DNA from: Mycoplasmatota bacterium | GTDB taxonomy: Bacteria; Bacillota_I; Bacilli_A; Haloplasmatales; Haloplasmataceae | Direction of reading: 5' to 3' | Assembly (NCBI GenBank): GCA_018394295.1 | Contig: CP074573.1 | Coordinates: 1,488,001-1,552,000 of the forward strand | DNA: 64,000 nucleotides | Part shown: positions 9,294 to 16,966 of the stretch, one piece after another | Position numbering within the stretch: position 1 is the first letter of the stretch | Layout of the letters: the number at the start of each line of letters is the position of its first letter | Position numbers and translations under genes: made by a program | Notes under the pieces: model-generated | Told to the model about the DNA's origin: nothing | Seen by the model: the letters and a program-made list of their open reading frames with translations, nothing else | Database searches by the model: none

Positions 9294-11182
9294 TAAGTTA
9301 AATGTCTTTTACGATAACCAATAAATCCTGTTCCAATCAAAGAAAGTCCAATCCCACCTACGATATAAAATATTGAGTAATCATTTTTATCTTCTTGAAT
9401 TGGTTGTCCTTCAATTACCACAATTAAATTAAAGGTTACTTCTGAAACATTACCGCTAGAATCACTTGCCTCTATAGTTATTATATAAGTCCCTTCTTTA
9501 CTAGTATCATAAAACCCTTTTACAGTAGCTAAAGATGTAATATCACCATCATAGTTATCTATTACACTCAATCCACTTAATAAATACGTTTCATCTATTT
9601 CTTGATTTAAATTAATTGTCAAATCTTGATAACCTGTTATCTGTGGTGCAGTTGTGTCAACAATCGTGACAATAGCGTATGTTTCTTCAATATTTCCGCT
9701 TGTATCAGATACAAAATATTTTATTTGATAGGTTCCTAATTCATCAAAATTAATTTGGTCTAAATCTACATCAACTGAACTTGTAATGTCTCCATCATTA
9801 TTATCAAAAGCTGTTACTTGTGTTAAGAAATATGCTTTTGTTAACTCAGATCTAACTTCAATAATTAAATCTGTTACACCAGTAATAACAGGATTTTCTT
9901 CGTCATATACAATAACATTTACTTGTTTTATATCATAATTTCCACTTGAATCATAAACAATATACGTTAATGGATACGTTCCAATTTCATTTAAGTTGAC
10001 TAAATCATCATATACAATAATTTGATCAGTTAAACATCCATCTGTTACATCTTGACAAGAAATATTTTCTAAATAATCGATGCTTTCCGTATTAAGTGGA
10101 ACTCTTATATCACCTGTATTTAGAATCTGTGGTTTATCCTCATCTAATACAGTAACATAAATAATTTTTTCTGTATAATTTCCACTTGAATCAGAGACAA
10201 AATATAAAACAGGGTATACACCAGGTTTATTAGGATTAATTAAATGGTAATCAACCCTTAGATGATATATAGAAATAACTCCATCATAATTATCTTCTAT
10301 GGTAATATTTTGAGTAAATATAGATTTTTCTATTGATGTATTCACCAATATCGATAAATTTGAAATATTTTTCAAGACTGGTTTCTTAGTATCAATCACT
10401 TGCACTTGAATTGGTACTCTTCTCTCATTATTTGATTCATCTATTGCGATATATTCAATTTCATATACACCAATCTTCCCAATTTTAAGATTATCTAAAT
10501 TAAGTGTTTGTGTCACCTGCTGTAAACTATTATCTGAAATATTAATTCCATTCCAAAAATCATAATTATCTATATCCGTATTTACTTCTAATATTAGATT
10601 TTTATAATTTTTTATAACTGGTTTTGTCGTATCTCGAATATGCACCTGAACAGTTTTAACGGTTTCATTACCTAAATGATCTTGTACTGAATAAATTAAA
10701 TCATAAGTACCAACTTTTGTATAATCAATATTTGAGGAATCGACTTCAATTGATGCAGTTAAATCATTATCATTAAACACATCTCTAGCAGTGACTCCAA
10801 TTAAATAATCTACTTCTTCTGAATTAACTTCAATATAAAAATCCTCTAATCCCTTGATAACAGGTATATCTTCGAAAACGTAAACTTTTGCAGTAACAAC
10901 TGTCTCTAAAGCATAGTATATGAGTGTGTATACCCCCTCTTCGTCATAATTAACAAGATTAACATTAACAGATTCATTAGTTATAAGAACAGGATTACCA
11001 CAAATATCTGTAACAGTGATTTTTTCAATATAATTTGGGGTAGGTTGTCCTATTTCATAATAAAAATCACTCACGTTTTCAAAGGTTGGATGATTATCAG
11101 GAACACATGCATCATCCGCTTTAGCCTTATCAAAATGGACTAAAAACATTAGCAAAATAAAAACAAATATAACCTTTTTCAT
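9293..11182 (-). CDS. membrane-anchored surface protein with seven Ig-like repeats
   Basis: A 629-residue exported protein. Residues 1-23 form a signal peptide (basic KK, hydrophobic core, cut near KADD). It is followed by about seven repeats of roughly 80 residues, each opening with a P-x-I element and ending in GTY-x-I-x-Y-x-SDSSGN and a V-x-V strand, the pattern of DUF5011/HYR-like bacterial Ig domains; the first repeat is the most diverged. The C-terminus is one transmembrane segment (FYIVGGIGLSLIGTGFIGY) followed by RKRH, so the protein is probably held on the outer face of the membrane. There is no LPXTG motif. Start ATG follows GAGGAAATG. It may act in adhesion or as a structural spacer; no enzymatic domain is visible. 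Confidence 0.85.
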   Translation of the reverse strand: MKKVIFVFILLMFLVHFDKAKADDACVPDNHPTFENVSDFYYEIGQPTPNYIEKITVTDICGNPVLITNESVNVNLVNYDEEGVYTLIYYALETVVTAKVYVFEDIPVIKGLEDFYIEVNSEEVDYLIGVTARDVFNDNDLTASIEVDSSNIDYTKVGTYDLIYSVQDHLGNETVKTVQVHIRDTTKPVIKNYKNLILEVNTDIDNYDFWNGINISDNSLQQVTQTLNLDNLKIGKIGVYEIEYIAIDESNNERRVPIQVQVIDTKKPVLKNISNLSILVNTSIEKSIFTQNITIEDNYDGVISIYHLRVDYHLINPNKPGVYPVLYFVSDSSGNYTEKIIYVTVLDEDKPQILNTGDIRVPLNTESIDYLENISCQDVTDGCLTDQIIVYDDLVNLNEIGTYPLTYIVYDSSGNYDIKQVNVIVYDEENPVITGVTDLIIEVRSELTKAYFLTQVTAFDNNDGDITSSVDVDLDQINFDELGTYQIKYFVSDTSGNIEETYAIVTIVDTTAPQITGYQDLTINLNQEIDETYLLSGLSVIDNYDGDITSLATVKGFYDTSKEGTYIITIEASDSSGNVSEVTFNLIVVIEGQPIQEDKNDYSIFYIVGGIGLSLIGTGFIGYRKRHLT

Positions 11183-11602
11183 TTCCTCACCATCTCATCA
11201 ATTTATTTAACCATATTATATATTTTATTTTTTATGAAATAGTGATTTCACTGAAAATCTTACAATTTTTTTAGTCGAAAATTATTTTGTTTAGCTATTT
11301 TATTAAATTATACTTGTATTTAAACAAAGAATTGTCGAATATTATATGAATATCATATAAGGAAAACTATTTAAATTGATATACATTTATTGCTTATTAC
11401 TACTTGGTATAATTTGTGGTTTATTTTGTGAGTTCTGTGAGGAACTTAAGACATCGAAATCATCAAAACTTATATAGTAAAAATATTTTATAAGACATAT
11501 CTATTTGATGATGATTGCTATACAATATTCAATTTCTCATAAAAAGAATGTTATTATATGGTCTTATTTTGAAAATACAACATTAAAGATTGTATATAAG
11601 TA
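11183..11602. other. intergenic, no gene seen
   Basis: Very AT-rich stretch upstream of the Ig-repeat gene and the RNA gene. No ORF with a ribosome binding site, no clear hairpin and no recognisable gene fragment. Confidence 0.6.
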
Positions 11603-11631
11603 TTGATATATAATATTCATTAATGTATAAT
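11603..11631 (+). promoter_or_regulatory. sigma-A promoter of the structured RNA
   Basis: TTGATA (11603-11608), 17 nt, then TATAAT (11626-11631). No open reading frame follows before the terminator at 11753-11779, so it should drive an untranslated RNA. Confidence 0.8.
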
Positions 11632-11637
11632 AAACTT

Positions 11638-11779
11638 ACACGATACAAAGGATTATTGAGGATCGGAAAGGTTCCCGACACGCTATAATTAATTTATAGT
11701 TACCAGGTATGCAAGAGTGCCGACTTGCCAAGAATCCTTTTATAATTAAAAGCACGGTAAATTGAATACCGTGTTTTTT
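11638..11779 (+). ncRNA. unidentified structured small RNA
   Basis: Predicted transcript of about 140 nt, from a near-ideal promoter to an intrinsic terminator, with no ribosome binding site or coding frame. An 8-bp closing stem AAAGGATT/AATCCTTT (11647-11654 with 11733-11740) encloses three small hairpins: TCGG/CCGA (11663-11666 with 11675-11678), CTATAA/TTATAG (11683-11688 with 11694-11699) and GCAAG/CTTGC (11711-11715 with 11724-11728). The locally GC-richer composition stands out from the flanks. I could not match it to a known family: it lacks the SRP GGAA tip, the tRNA T-loop, and the long rod of 6S RNA. Because no gene follows on the same strand before the IS66 element, a trans-acting RNA is more likely than a riboswitch. 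Confidence 0.7.
11753..11779 (+). terminator. terminator of the small RNA
   Basis: Stem CACGGTA/TACCGTG (11753-11759 with 11767-11773) followed by a T-run. Confidence 0.85.
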
Positions 11780-11877
11780 AATTAGTCTAAAATTTTATAA
11801 TTTAAGTTTATATCACTGTCTCTTAATTTAATGATATAACTAAAAAAAAGAGTTAATAACCTTCAACTCTTTTAATC

Positions 11878-12252
11878 TTATAAACCTAATACACTTATAT
11901 AATTTTCAGTAGTTAATTTCTCTTTAATCCAAAATACAATATTTTCATAATAATTAATTAATATTAGGGTATCCACATTAATATCTTTTGTATAATTTTT
12001 ATTCTTTAATTGATTAATAAAATTATTAATATCATTTAATATGTTCAACCAAGTCTTTTTATCAATTAAATTATTATCATAAATACTAAAATTAATACAA
12101 TGTTTTCTTATTACATTACTAAGGTATTTAATAGAATCATCACTCATATATAAAGATTCTTTATTCCAATGTTTATCTTTATATTTCCCAGGATAAAATT
12201 CTAAGTAATCAGTACTATTTATTTCATTAAGACTATAAATTAATTTGATAAT
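11878..12252 (-). CDS. orphan protein, probable ATT start or start-codon mutant
   Basis: An unrecognised soluble protein, predicted helical, rich in Asn, Lys and Ile. From the first ATG (12147) it would be 89 residues but has no ribosome binding site there. The open frame continues upstream to 12252, where GAGGTGG lies 4 nt before an ATT codon (next codon ATC). Read from ATT it is 124 residues. The upstream extension keeps protein-like composition (SLNEINSTDYLEFYPGKY), suggesting the true start is the ATT, or was an ATG that mutated. It may be an immunity-type orphan, but that is a guess based on size and location in accessory DNA. Confidence 0.5.
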   Translation of the reverse strand: MIKLIYSLNEINSTDYLEFYPGKYKDKHWNKESLYMSDDSIKYLSNVIRKHCINFSIYDNNLIDKKTWLNILNDINNFINQLKNKNYTKDINVDTLILINYYENIVFWIKEKLTTENYISVLGL

Positions 12253-12285
12253 AGTTCCACCTCAATTCTTAGTAATAATTATTAT

Positions 12286-12501
12286 AACTTTATTCCTTTT
12301 ATTATTTCATCACCAGATTATATTGGTATAAATCCTTCAGAACCAAATAGTATAGAAATAATTAAGCATTATGAAAATGATGTATTAATCGCAATTAAAT
12401 GGGGTAAAAACAGAAATTTGAAAATTTCATCTATGTATAGTTTGGCTGTAGGTAAAGTATCAAAAAGATTAAAGAGTGGTAGAATAATAAGCATAAAATA
12501 A
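12286..12501 (+). pseudogene. 3' fragment of a lost gene
   Basis: A plus-strand frame, open from 12244 and closed by TAA at 12499-12501, has protein-like composition near its end (for example IKWGKNRNLKISS and GKVSKRLKSGRI) but no start codon or ribosome binding site at its 5' end. It looks like the C-terminal tail of a gene whose 5' part was deleted. It ends 4 nt before the IS66 target duplication. Family not recognised. Confidence 0.4.
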
Positions 12502-12505
12502 TACC

Positions 12506-12513
12506 ATTGAACA
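12506..12513 (+). repeat. target site duplication of IS66 element (left)
   Basis: ATTGAACA directly precedes the left end GTAAGCG and is repeated exactly after the right end at 16856-16863. Eight bp is the duplication length known for IS66-family elements. Confidence 0.9.
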
Positions 12514-12537
12514 GTAAGCGTACAATATAGCACACAT
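12514..12537 (+). repeat. IS66 left inverted repeat
   Basis: 24 nt beginning GTAAGCGTACAATATA; its partner is the reverse complement of the right end, which reads GTAAGCGTCAAATATA at the tip, now split by the ISL3 insertion. Confidence 0.9.
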
Positions 12538-12597
12538 TTAATTTATGAAAATAATATGAGATAATCCTCTTAGCTAATATGTTAGGAGGATTTTAAA

Positions 12598-12915
12598 ATG
12601 AATTATAATAAGTTAAGATCTGAATGGAAAGAAAGAATTGAAGAATATCAAAAAAGTGGATTATCAAAATCAAAATGGTGTAGGGAAAATGGGTATAAAT
12701 TACATCAACTTCTATATTGGATTAAAAAGAATAATCAAAATGAAAAACAAGCACAAGAAATTAATTGGGTACCCATTCCTATTAATCATGAAATGGTTGA
12801 AATGAATGAAGAAAAATGTATTACGATTAAAATAGGAAAATGCAATATAAAGGTTGAACCAGGGTTCAATGGGAATCATTTAAAAGATGTGGTAAAGGTG
12901 TTATCAGAATTATGA
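12598..12915 (+). CDS. tnpA: IS66 accessory protein TnpA
   Basis: A 105-residue protein with the N-terminal helix-turn-helix pattern of IS66 OrfA (KSGLSKSKWCRENGYKLHQL, then LLYWIKK). It is thought to bind DNA during IS66 transposition. ATG follows TTAGGAGGATTTTAAA. It overlaps tnpB by 4 nt (ATGA), indicating translational coupling. The frame appears intact. Confidence 0.92.
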   Translation: MNYNKLRSEWKERIEEYQKSGLSKSKWCRENGYKLHQLLYWIKKNNQNEKQAQEINWVPIPINHEMVEMNEEKCITIKIGKCNIKVEPGFNGNHLKDVVKVLSEL

Positions 12916-13265
12916 TTAAACTCAAGGATGTAAAAACAGTTTATTTCGCGACAGGATATACTGATTTAAGAAAATCAATTGATGGACTATCTCTTATTGT
13001 AAAAAAACAGTTTGATTTAGATCCATTTTCAAATAACTTATTTGTTTTCTGTAATAAAAGTAGACAAATTTTAAAAATTTTACATTGGGATTATAATGGT
13101 TTTTGGATATATAAAAAACGATTAGAAAGTGGTAAATTTAATTGGCCTAAAAGTGAACAGGAGATTACAAGTTCGTCTTTAAAAGAATTTTATTGGTTTT
13201 TAGATGGTTATGAAATACGTAATGGAAAGGCCTTTAAAGAGGTAAAACAAAGGGGGATTGTATAG
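12912..13265 (+). CDS. tnpB: IS66 accessory protein TnpB
   Basis: A 117-residue protein of the IS66 Orf2 family, with the signature TGYTDLRKSIDGL near the N-terminus and LFVFCNKSRQILKILHWD followed by GFWIYKKRLE in the middle. It is needed for IS66 transposition, although its biochemical role is not settled. It overlaps the end of tnpA by 4 nt and lies 77 nt before tnpC. Full length and apparently intact. Confidence 0.95.
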   Translation: MIKLKDVKTVYFATGYTDLRKSIDGLSLIVKKQFDLDPFSNNLFVFCNKSRQILKILHWDYNGFWIYKKRLESGKFNWPKSEQEITSSSLKEFYWFLDGYEIRNGKAFKEVKQRGIV

Positions 13266-13342
13266 TTTCCTTTTCTTTATATAATTAGACTTTTTTCTAA
13301 TTTTATGGTAAAATAAAGTATCAAAAAAAGGTGAGAAAAGCA

Positions 13343-14898
13343 ATGAAAAAAGTAGACTTAAATAAACTAACTAAAGAAGAATTAATTGAATATATCTCAT
13401 CACAAGATTCTAAAATAGTAGAACTTCAAAATAAAGTGAAAAAATATGAAGAGTTCTTTAAATTATATCAACAAAAGCGTTTTGGATCTTCTAGCGAGAA
13501 AATTGATCCTAATCAACAAAGTCTAGAATTATTTAATGAAGCTGAAAAGGAATCAAATTTAAATCGCGAAGAACCTAAACTTGAAAAAATTACCTACACC
13601 AGAAATAAAAAAGGACGAAAAAAAGTACTGATTATTTAAAAACTCTTCCTGTTGAAGAAATACATTATTATCCTGAAGAAAAAGATTGTCCACAATGTGG
13701 TTTTCTACTTCATGAAATGAGTACTGAAGAAAGAACTGAAATTGTAGTTATTCCGCCTAAAGTAAAAATCAAGAAACATATCCGTCATATAGTATCCTGT
13801 CGATTATGTGAGAAAAGTGAAATTAGAACGCCTATAATAAAAGCTAATATGCCTTATCCTGCAATACCAGGAAGCTTAGCTTCATCATCTTTAATTGCGT
13901 ATATAATGGATCAAAAATATACAAATGGGTTACCTCTTTACAGACAAGAGAAACAATTTGAAAGATTGGGAATATTTTTACCGCGACAAAATCTTTCTAA
14001 CTGGGTAATTAAAGGTGCTGCTTGGTTGGAAATCTTATATAATCGTATGCATAAATTATTACTTCAAAAAGATATCCTACATGCAGATGAGACAACTACC
14101 CAAGTATTGAAGGAAAACGGGAGAGAAGCAAAATCAAAGTCCTACATGTGGCTTTATCGAACAGGTTCAGAGGGGAAAGCAATTGTTTTATATAATTATC
14201 AGACGACAAGAGCAGGTAAACATCCCGAAGAGTTTCTTGAAGGATTTAAAGGATATCTTCAGGTGGATGCATATACTGGATATCATAATATTCCTAATGT
14301 AATACTTGTTGGGTGCTGGGCACATGCGAGGAGAGGATTTGCCGAAATAGTAAAAGCTCTATCGAGTGATGATGTGTCCATTGCGAAAGAGGGATTAACT
14401 TTCTGTAATCAGTTATACTCAATTGAGCATAAAATAATGGACTTAACACCTGAAGAAAAGTATGAAATAAGAAATAATGACAGTCGAGAGATTTTGGATG
14501 ATTTTTTAGTATGGCTTAAAAATCAAGCAGAAGAAATTTTACCTAATTGTAAACTTGGTAAAGCTATTAAATATTGTCTCAATCAATGGGATAATCTTGG
14601 AAGATACCTACTTGATGGGAGATTAGAAATTGATAATAATAGAGCTGAAAGATCAATTAAACCTTTCGTGATTGGAAGAAAAAACTGGTTATTCTCTAAT
14701 ACTCCTAAAGGAGCAAAATCAAGTGCCATCATATATAGTGTTATTGAAACCGCGAAGGAGAATAATATAAAACCAATTGAATATCTAACCTATTTATTTG
14801 ATAGATTACCAAATGTAGATTTGAATGATGAACAAATTCTAGACACATTATTACCTTGGTCAGATGAACTCCCTGAAAATTGTAAATTGAACACATAA
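13343..14898 (+). pseudogene. tnpC: IS66 transposase TnpC, frameshifted
   Basis: DDE transposase of about 518 residues if restored. Start ATG 13343 follows AAAGGTGAG. The N-terminal part (coiled region, then QQKRFGSSSEK) runs to 13639. The rest, with zinc cysteines (CPQCG, CRLC), catalytic HADETT, VDAYTGY and DNNRAERSIKPF, continues in the -1 frame from about 13625. The break is at a run of seven A at 13611-13624 (KGRKK|STDYL): one extra A restores a continuous frame. Either a deletion inactivated it, or a slippery A-run allows -1 slippage. IS66 TnpC is normally a single frame, so I favour inactivation. Confidence 0.9.
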
Positions 14899-14940
14899 AA
14901 AAATCCCTCATTTTAGTAAATGAGGATTTTTTATGTGTGT
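14891..14940 (+). terminator. long hairpin after tnpC
   Basis: Arms of about 22 nt (ACACATAAAAAAATCC... pairing with ...GGATTTTTTATGTGT) with a small loop and a T-run in the descending arm. It overlaps the tnpC stop and leads into the right inverted repeat, so it probably ends transcription inside the element. Confidence 0.75.
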
Positions 14941-14942
14941 TA

Positions 14943-14950
14943 TATTTGAC
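14943..14950 (+). repeat. target site duplication of ISL3 element (left)
   Basis: TATTTGAC precedes the element and is repeated exactly at 16842-16849 after it. Eight bp is the usual ISL3-family duplication. Confidence 0.92.
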
Positions 14951-16841
14951 GGTTCTTTCCAAAGTTATTGGATTTATAGTAAAAATTAATAGTAGACTTT
15001 ATTTGCCTACTTTACTTAAATCTATCATTTTAATGATTCCAATAATAATACTTTAGACCTCAGTAGATCAAATTTATTTCTGCCATACATAATCCTTTTT
15101 ATAGATTTTAGTTTATTAACACTTCCTTCTGCTAAACCGTTATTATAACTATACTTTATGGCATTTTCTACGGCATCTTGGTCATTTTGTATACCATTAA
15201 TGAAACTATCAATTTCCTGAATTTCAGATTCTCTTGCCCGTTTAATCCATTTACTTAAACTGTCTTCTGTATCTTCAAGTAACAAAAGTCTGAATTCTTT
15301 TAGTCTTTCAAAGAGTACTTTTATGTCTGGATATTTTTTGAAAAATTCATTCAATTGATTCTCCGTGATCCCTTTTACCTTTTCAAGTGGTTTATATAAT
15401 AATTTATTGATCAAACGTTTGTCTAAAAATTCTGTAGGTTCTTTTGTAGATGAGGTGTCTTTAGCTAAACGCTTTTCTTTTGAGATAAAAAATCTCAATC
15501 CATCTACAGTTCCTGTGTATCCTTTTTCCCTTATATGTTCTGTAATCTTCTTATATGTTATCCCATTAGCACGCATATCAATAACTTCATCTCTAAATGG
15601 CATTAGTTTACCATTTCGGCCTGTTCCATATTGTCCGTGCACAGGATTGAATTCACCTTTGAGATAAGTATCAATGCTTGTAGTGCTATATCCTGTTTTC
15701 TTTGATATGTCTCTTTTTGTATACCCTTTATTCCATAATTCTAGCACCTTATTTCTTTTCTGTTCCACTTTCGAAATGGCGTTGATGTGCTCTTTTCCAC
15801 GTACAGTTATTTTCTCTTTAGGTATATCTTCTTCCCTCATTTTTATATATTTAGCAACTGTTGTTGGTGAAACACCTAACTTATTTCCAATCGTATCATA
15901 GCTATTTCCTTCCTTTGCATATAAACGCCTGGCTTCAATAATTTTTTCTCTACGGCTTAAACCACAAAGATAATCATAACGTTTCTTTCCATCTTGTGAT
16001 ATGAGTGGTATTTCAATGCGACCTGTAATTATTCGTTTCATATACTTTGATATGGATTTCACTAAATTTTTAACTAAATGAAAACGATCACTTACCTGAG
16101 TGGCTTTAGGATGAGCGTCTGCAATAGCCGAGCGATAAGTTGTTGAGCCGTCACGTGAGACGAGTTTAATATTTGGAAACGTAGTAAGCCATTCCGTAAC
16201 TTTCATACTATCTCTTGATTCTAATAAGTCTATAATACATTTAGTTTCAATATCTACCATAATTGTTCCATATGATTTTCTCTTTTTTATCGCAAAGTCA
16301 TCTATACAGACATATTTAACTTCACTCTTGTTTATGACTAGAGTTTTTTTTTAGGTAATTACAAATTGAGCTTTTCTTGATTTCAACGGTCGTATCTGAA
16401 AGGTATTTTGCCGCCGATATAGAACTTTGTGTCAAAGAAACTCGTATAATTTCATCAATTAATCTTTTCGTTTTCTTGCCTTTTTGATCAATAAAACCAA
16501 AGCTTTCTGAGAATGTATACTTCTTACAATTTGGATTTGTACAGAACATATTTTTATTTTTTAGTGCAATAACAACTTTTTTCCCCTGTAATGGCAAGTC
16601 CTGAAAGCTTTTATTGTATCTAGAATGTACTTTTGTACTTTCCTCTCCGCATAGAGGACATGGGAGTGACTCCTTATTTGATTTTACATTAATGTATAAA
16701 GTATCATCAATTAACTCATGTGATATGTAATCAAGACTTTCGTCAAGCATTTTAATTATTTCGTCCATAAGGTACCTCCACTTTTGATACCTTTATTATA
16801 ACATATTTTTACATAAAATTCCAATAACTTTGGAAAGAACC
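14951..16841. mobile_element. ISL3-family insertion sequence inside the IS66 right end
   Basis: A 1891-bp element with perfect 21-bp inverted repeats (14951-14971 and 16821-16841) that begin GGTTCTTTCCAAAG and stay similar further inward, flanked by the 8-bp direct repeat TATTTGAC. It holds one minus-strand ISL3 transposase gene, broken by a frameshift. Its insertion into the IS66 inverted repeat shows it arrived second. Confidence 0.94.
15025..16768 (-). pseudogene. tnp: ISL3-family transposase, frameshifted
   Basis: The ATG at 16768 follows GTGGAGGTACCTT. The first part (148 codons) has the ISL3 zinc-finger opening CPLCGEESTKVHS and DLPLQGK. The second part (from about 16340 down to 15025) has the DDE region CIDDFAIKKRKSYG, a helix-turn-helix repeat region (RDISKKTGYSTTSIDTYL), the motif DRFHLVKNL and the C-terminal NNGLAEGSVNKLKSIKR. 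The parts are joined at a run of nine A near 16343-16353; removing one A gives a continuous frame (YLKKTLVINKSEVKYVCIDD). It is therefore likely inactive unless slippage occurs. Confidence 0.92.
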
Positions 16842-16855
16842 TATTTGACGCTTAC

Positions 16856-16863
16856 ATTGAACA
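16856..16863 (+). repeat. target site duplication of IS66 element (right)
   Basis: ATTGAACA, identical to 12506-12513. Fusing the two copies rebuilds the presumed empty site, which runs directly into the terminator downstream of nadE. Confidence 0.9.
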
Positions 16864-16878
16864 ATTTCTAATAAATAT

Positions 16879-16916
16879 AAAAAAACTTCTCAGAATCTAT
16901 CAGAGAAGTTTTTTTT
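16879..16916 (-). terminator. terminator of the nad operon
   Basis: Stem AAAACTTCTC/GAGAAGTTTT with A- and T-runs on both sides, so it can act in both directions. It ends the nadA-E transcript and shields it from the IS elements. Confidence 0.85.
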
Positions 16917-16966
16917 CATGTTCTTATTTACGATAATATTATACAAATAATTATACTTTACCACCA

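Larger units (their letters stand above)
12514..16855. mobile_element. IS66-family element, interrupted by an ISL3-family element
   Basis: Bounded by imperfect 24-bp inverted repeats that start GTAAGCGT (3 mismatches between ends) and by the 8-bp direct repeat ATTGAACA. It carries the classical IS66 trio tnpA, tnpB and tnpC in order. An ISL3-family element (14951-16841) sits inside the right inverted repeat: the inner 18 nt of that repeat lie at 14933-14950 and the outer 14 nt at 16842-16855, 8 nt being the second duplication. Without the insert the IS66 element is 2443 bp, a normal size. It is unlikely to move: tnpC is frameshifted and the right end is split. Confidence 0.93.

Noticed and set aside
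11690-11740. SRP RNA-like TTACCAGGT in the small RNA
   Set aside because: The conserved GGAA tetraloop and symmetric internal loop that follow in SRP RNA are missing, and the three-hairpin layout does not fit a single rod.
11647-11740. tRNA-like cloverleaf (closing stem plus three hairpins)
   Set aside because: No TTCGA T-loop, no plausible 7-nt anticodon loop, and an intrinsic terminator follows directly.
11638-11779. 6S RNA near rarA
   Set aside because: Position would be suggestive, but the transcript is short and does not fold into a long rod with a central bubble.
15365-15901. Plus-strand open frames inside the ISL3 transposase
   Set aside because: They are antisense to a clearly recognised transposase and have no ribosome binding sites.
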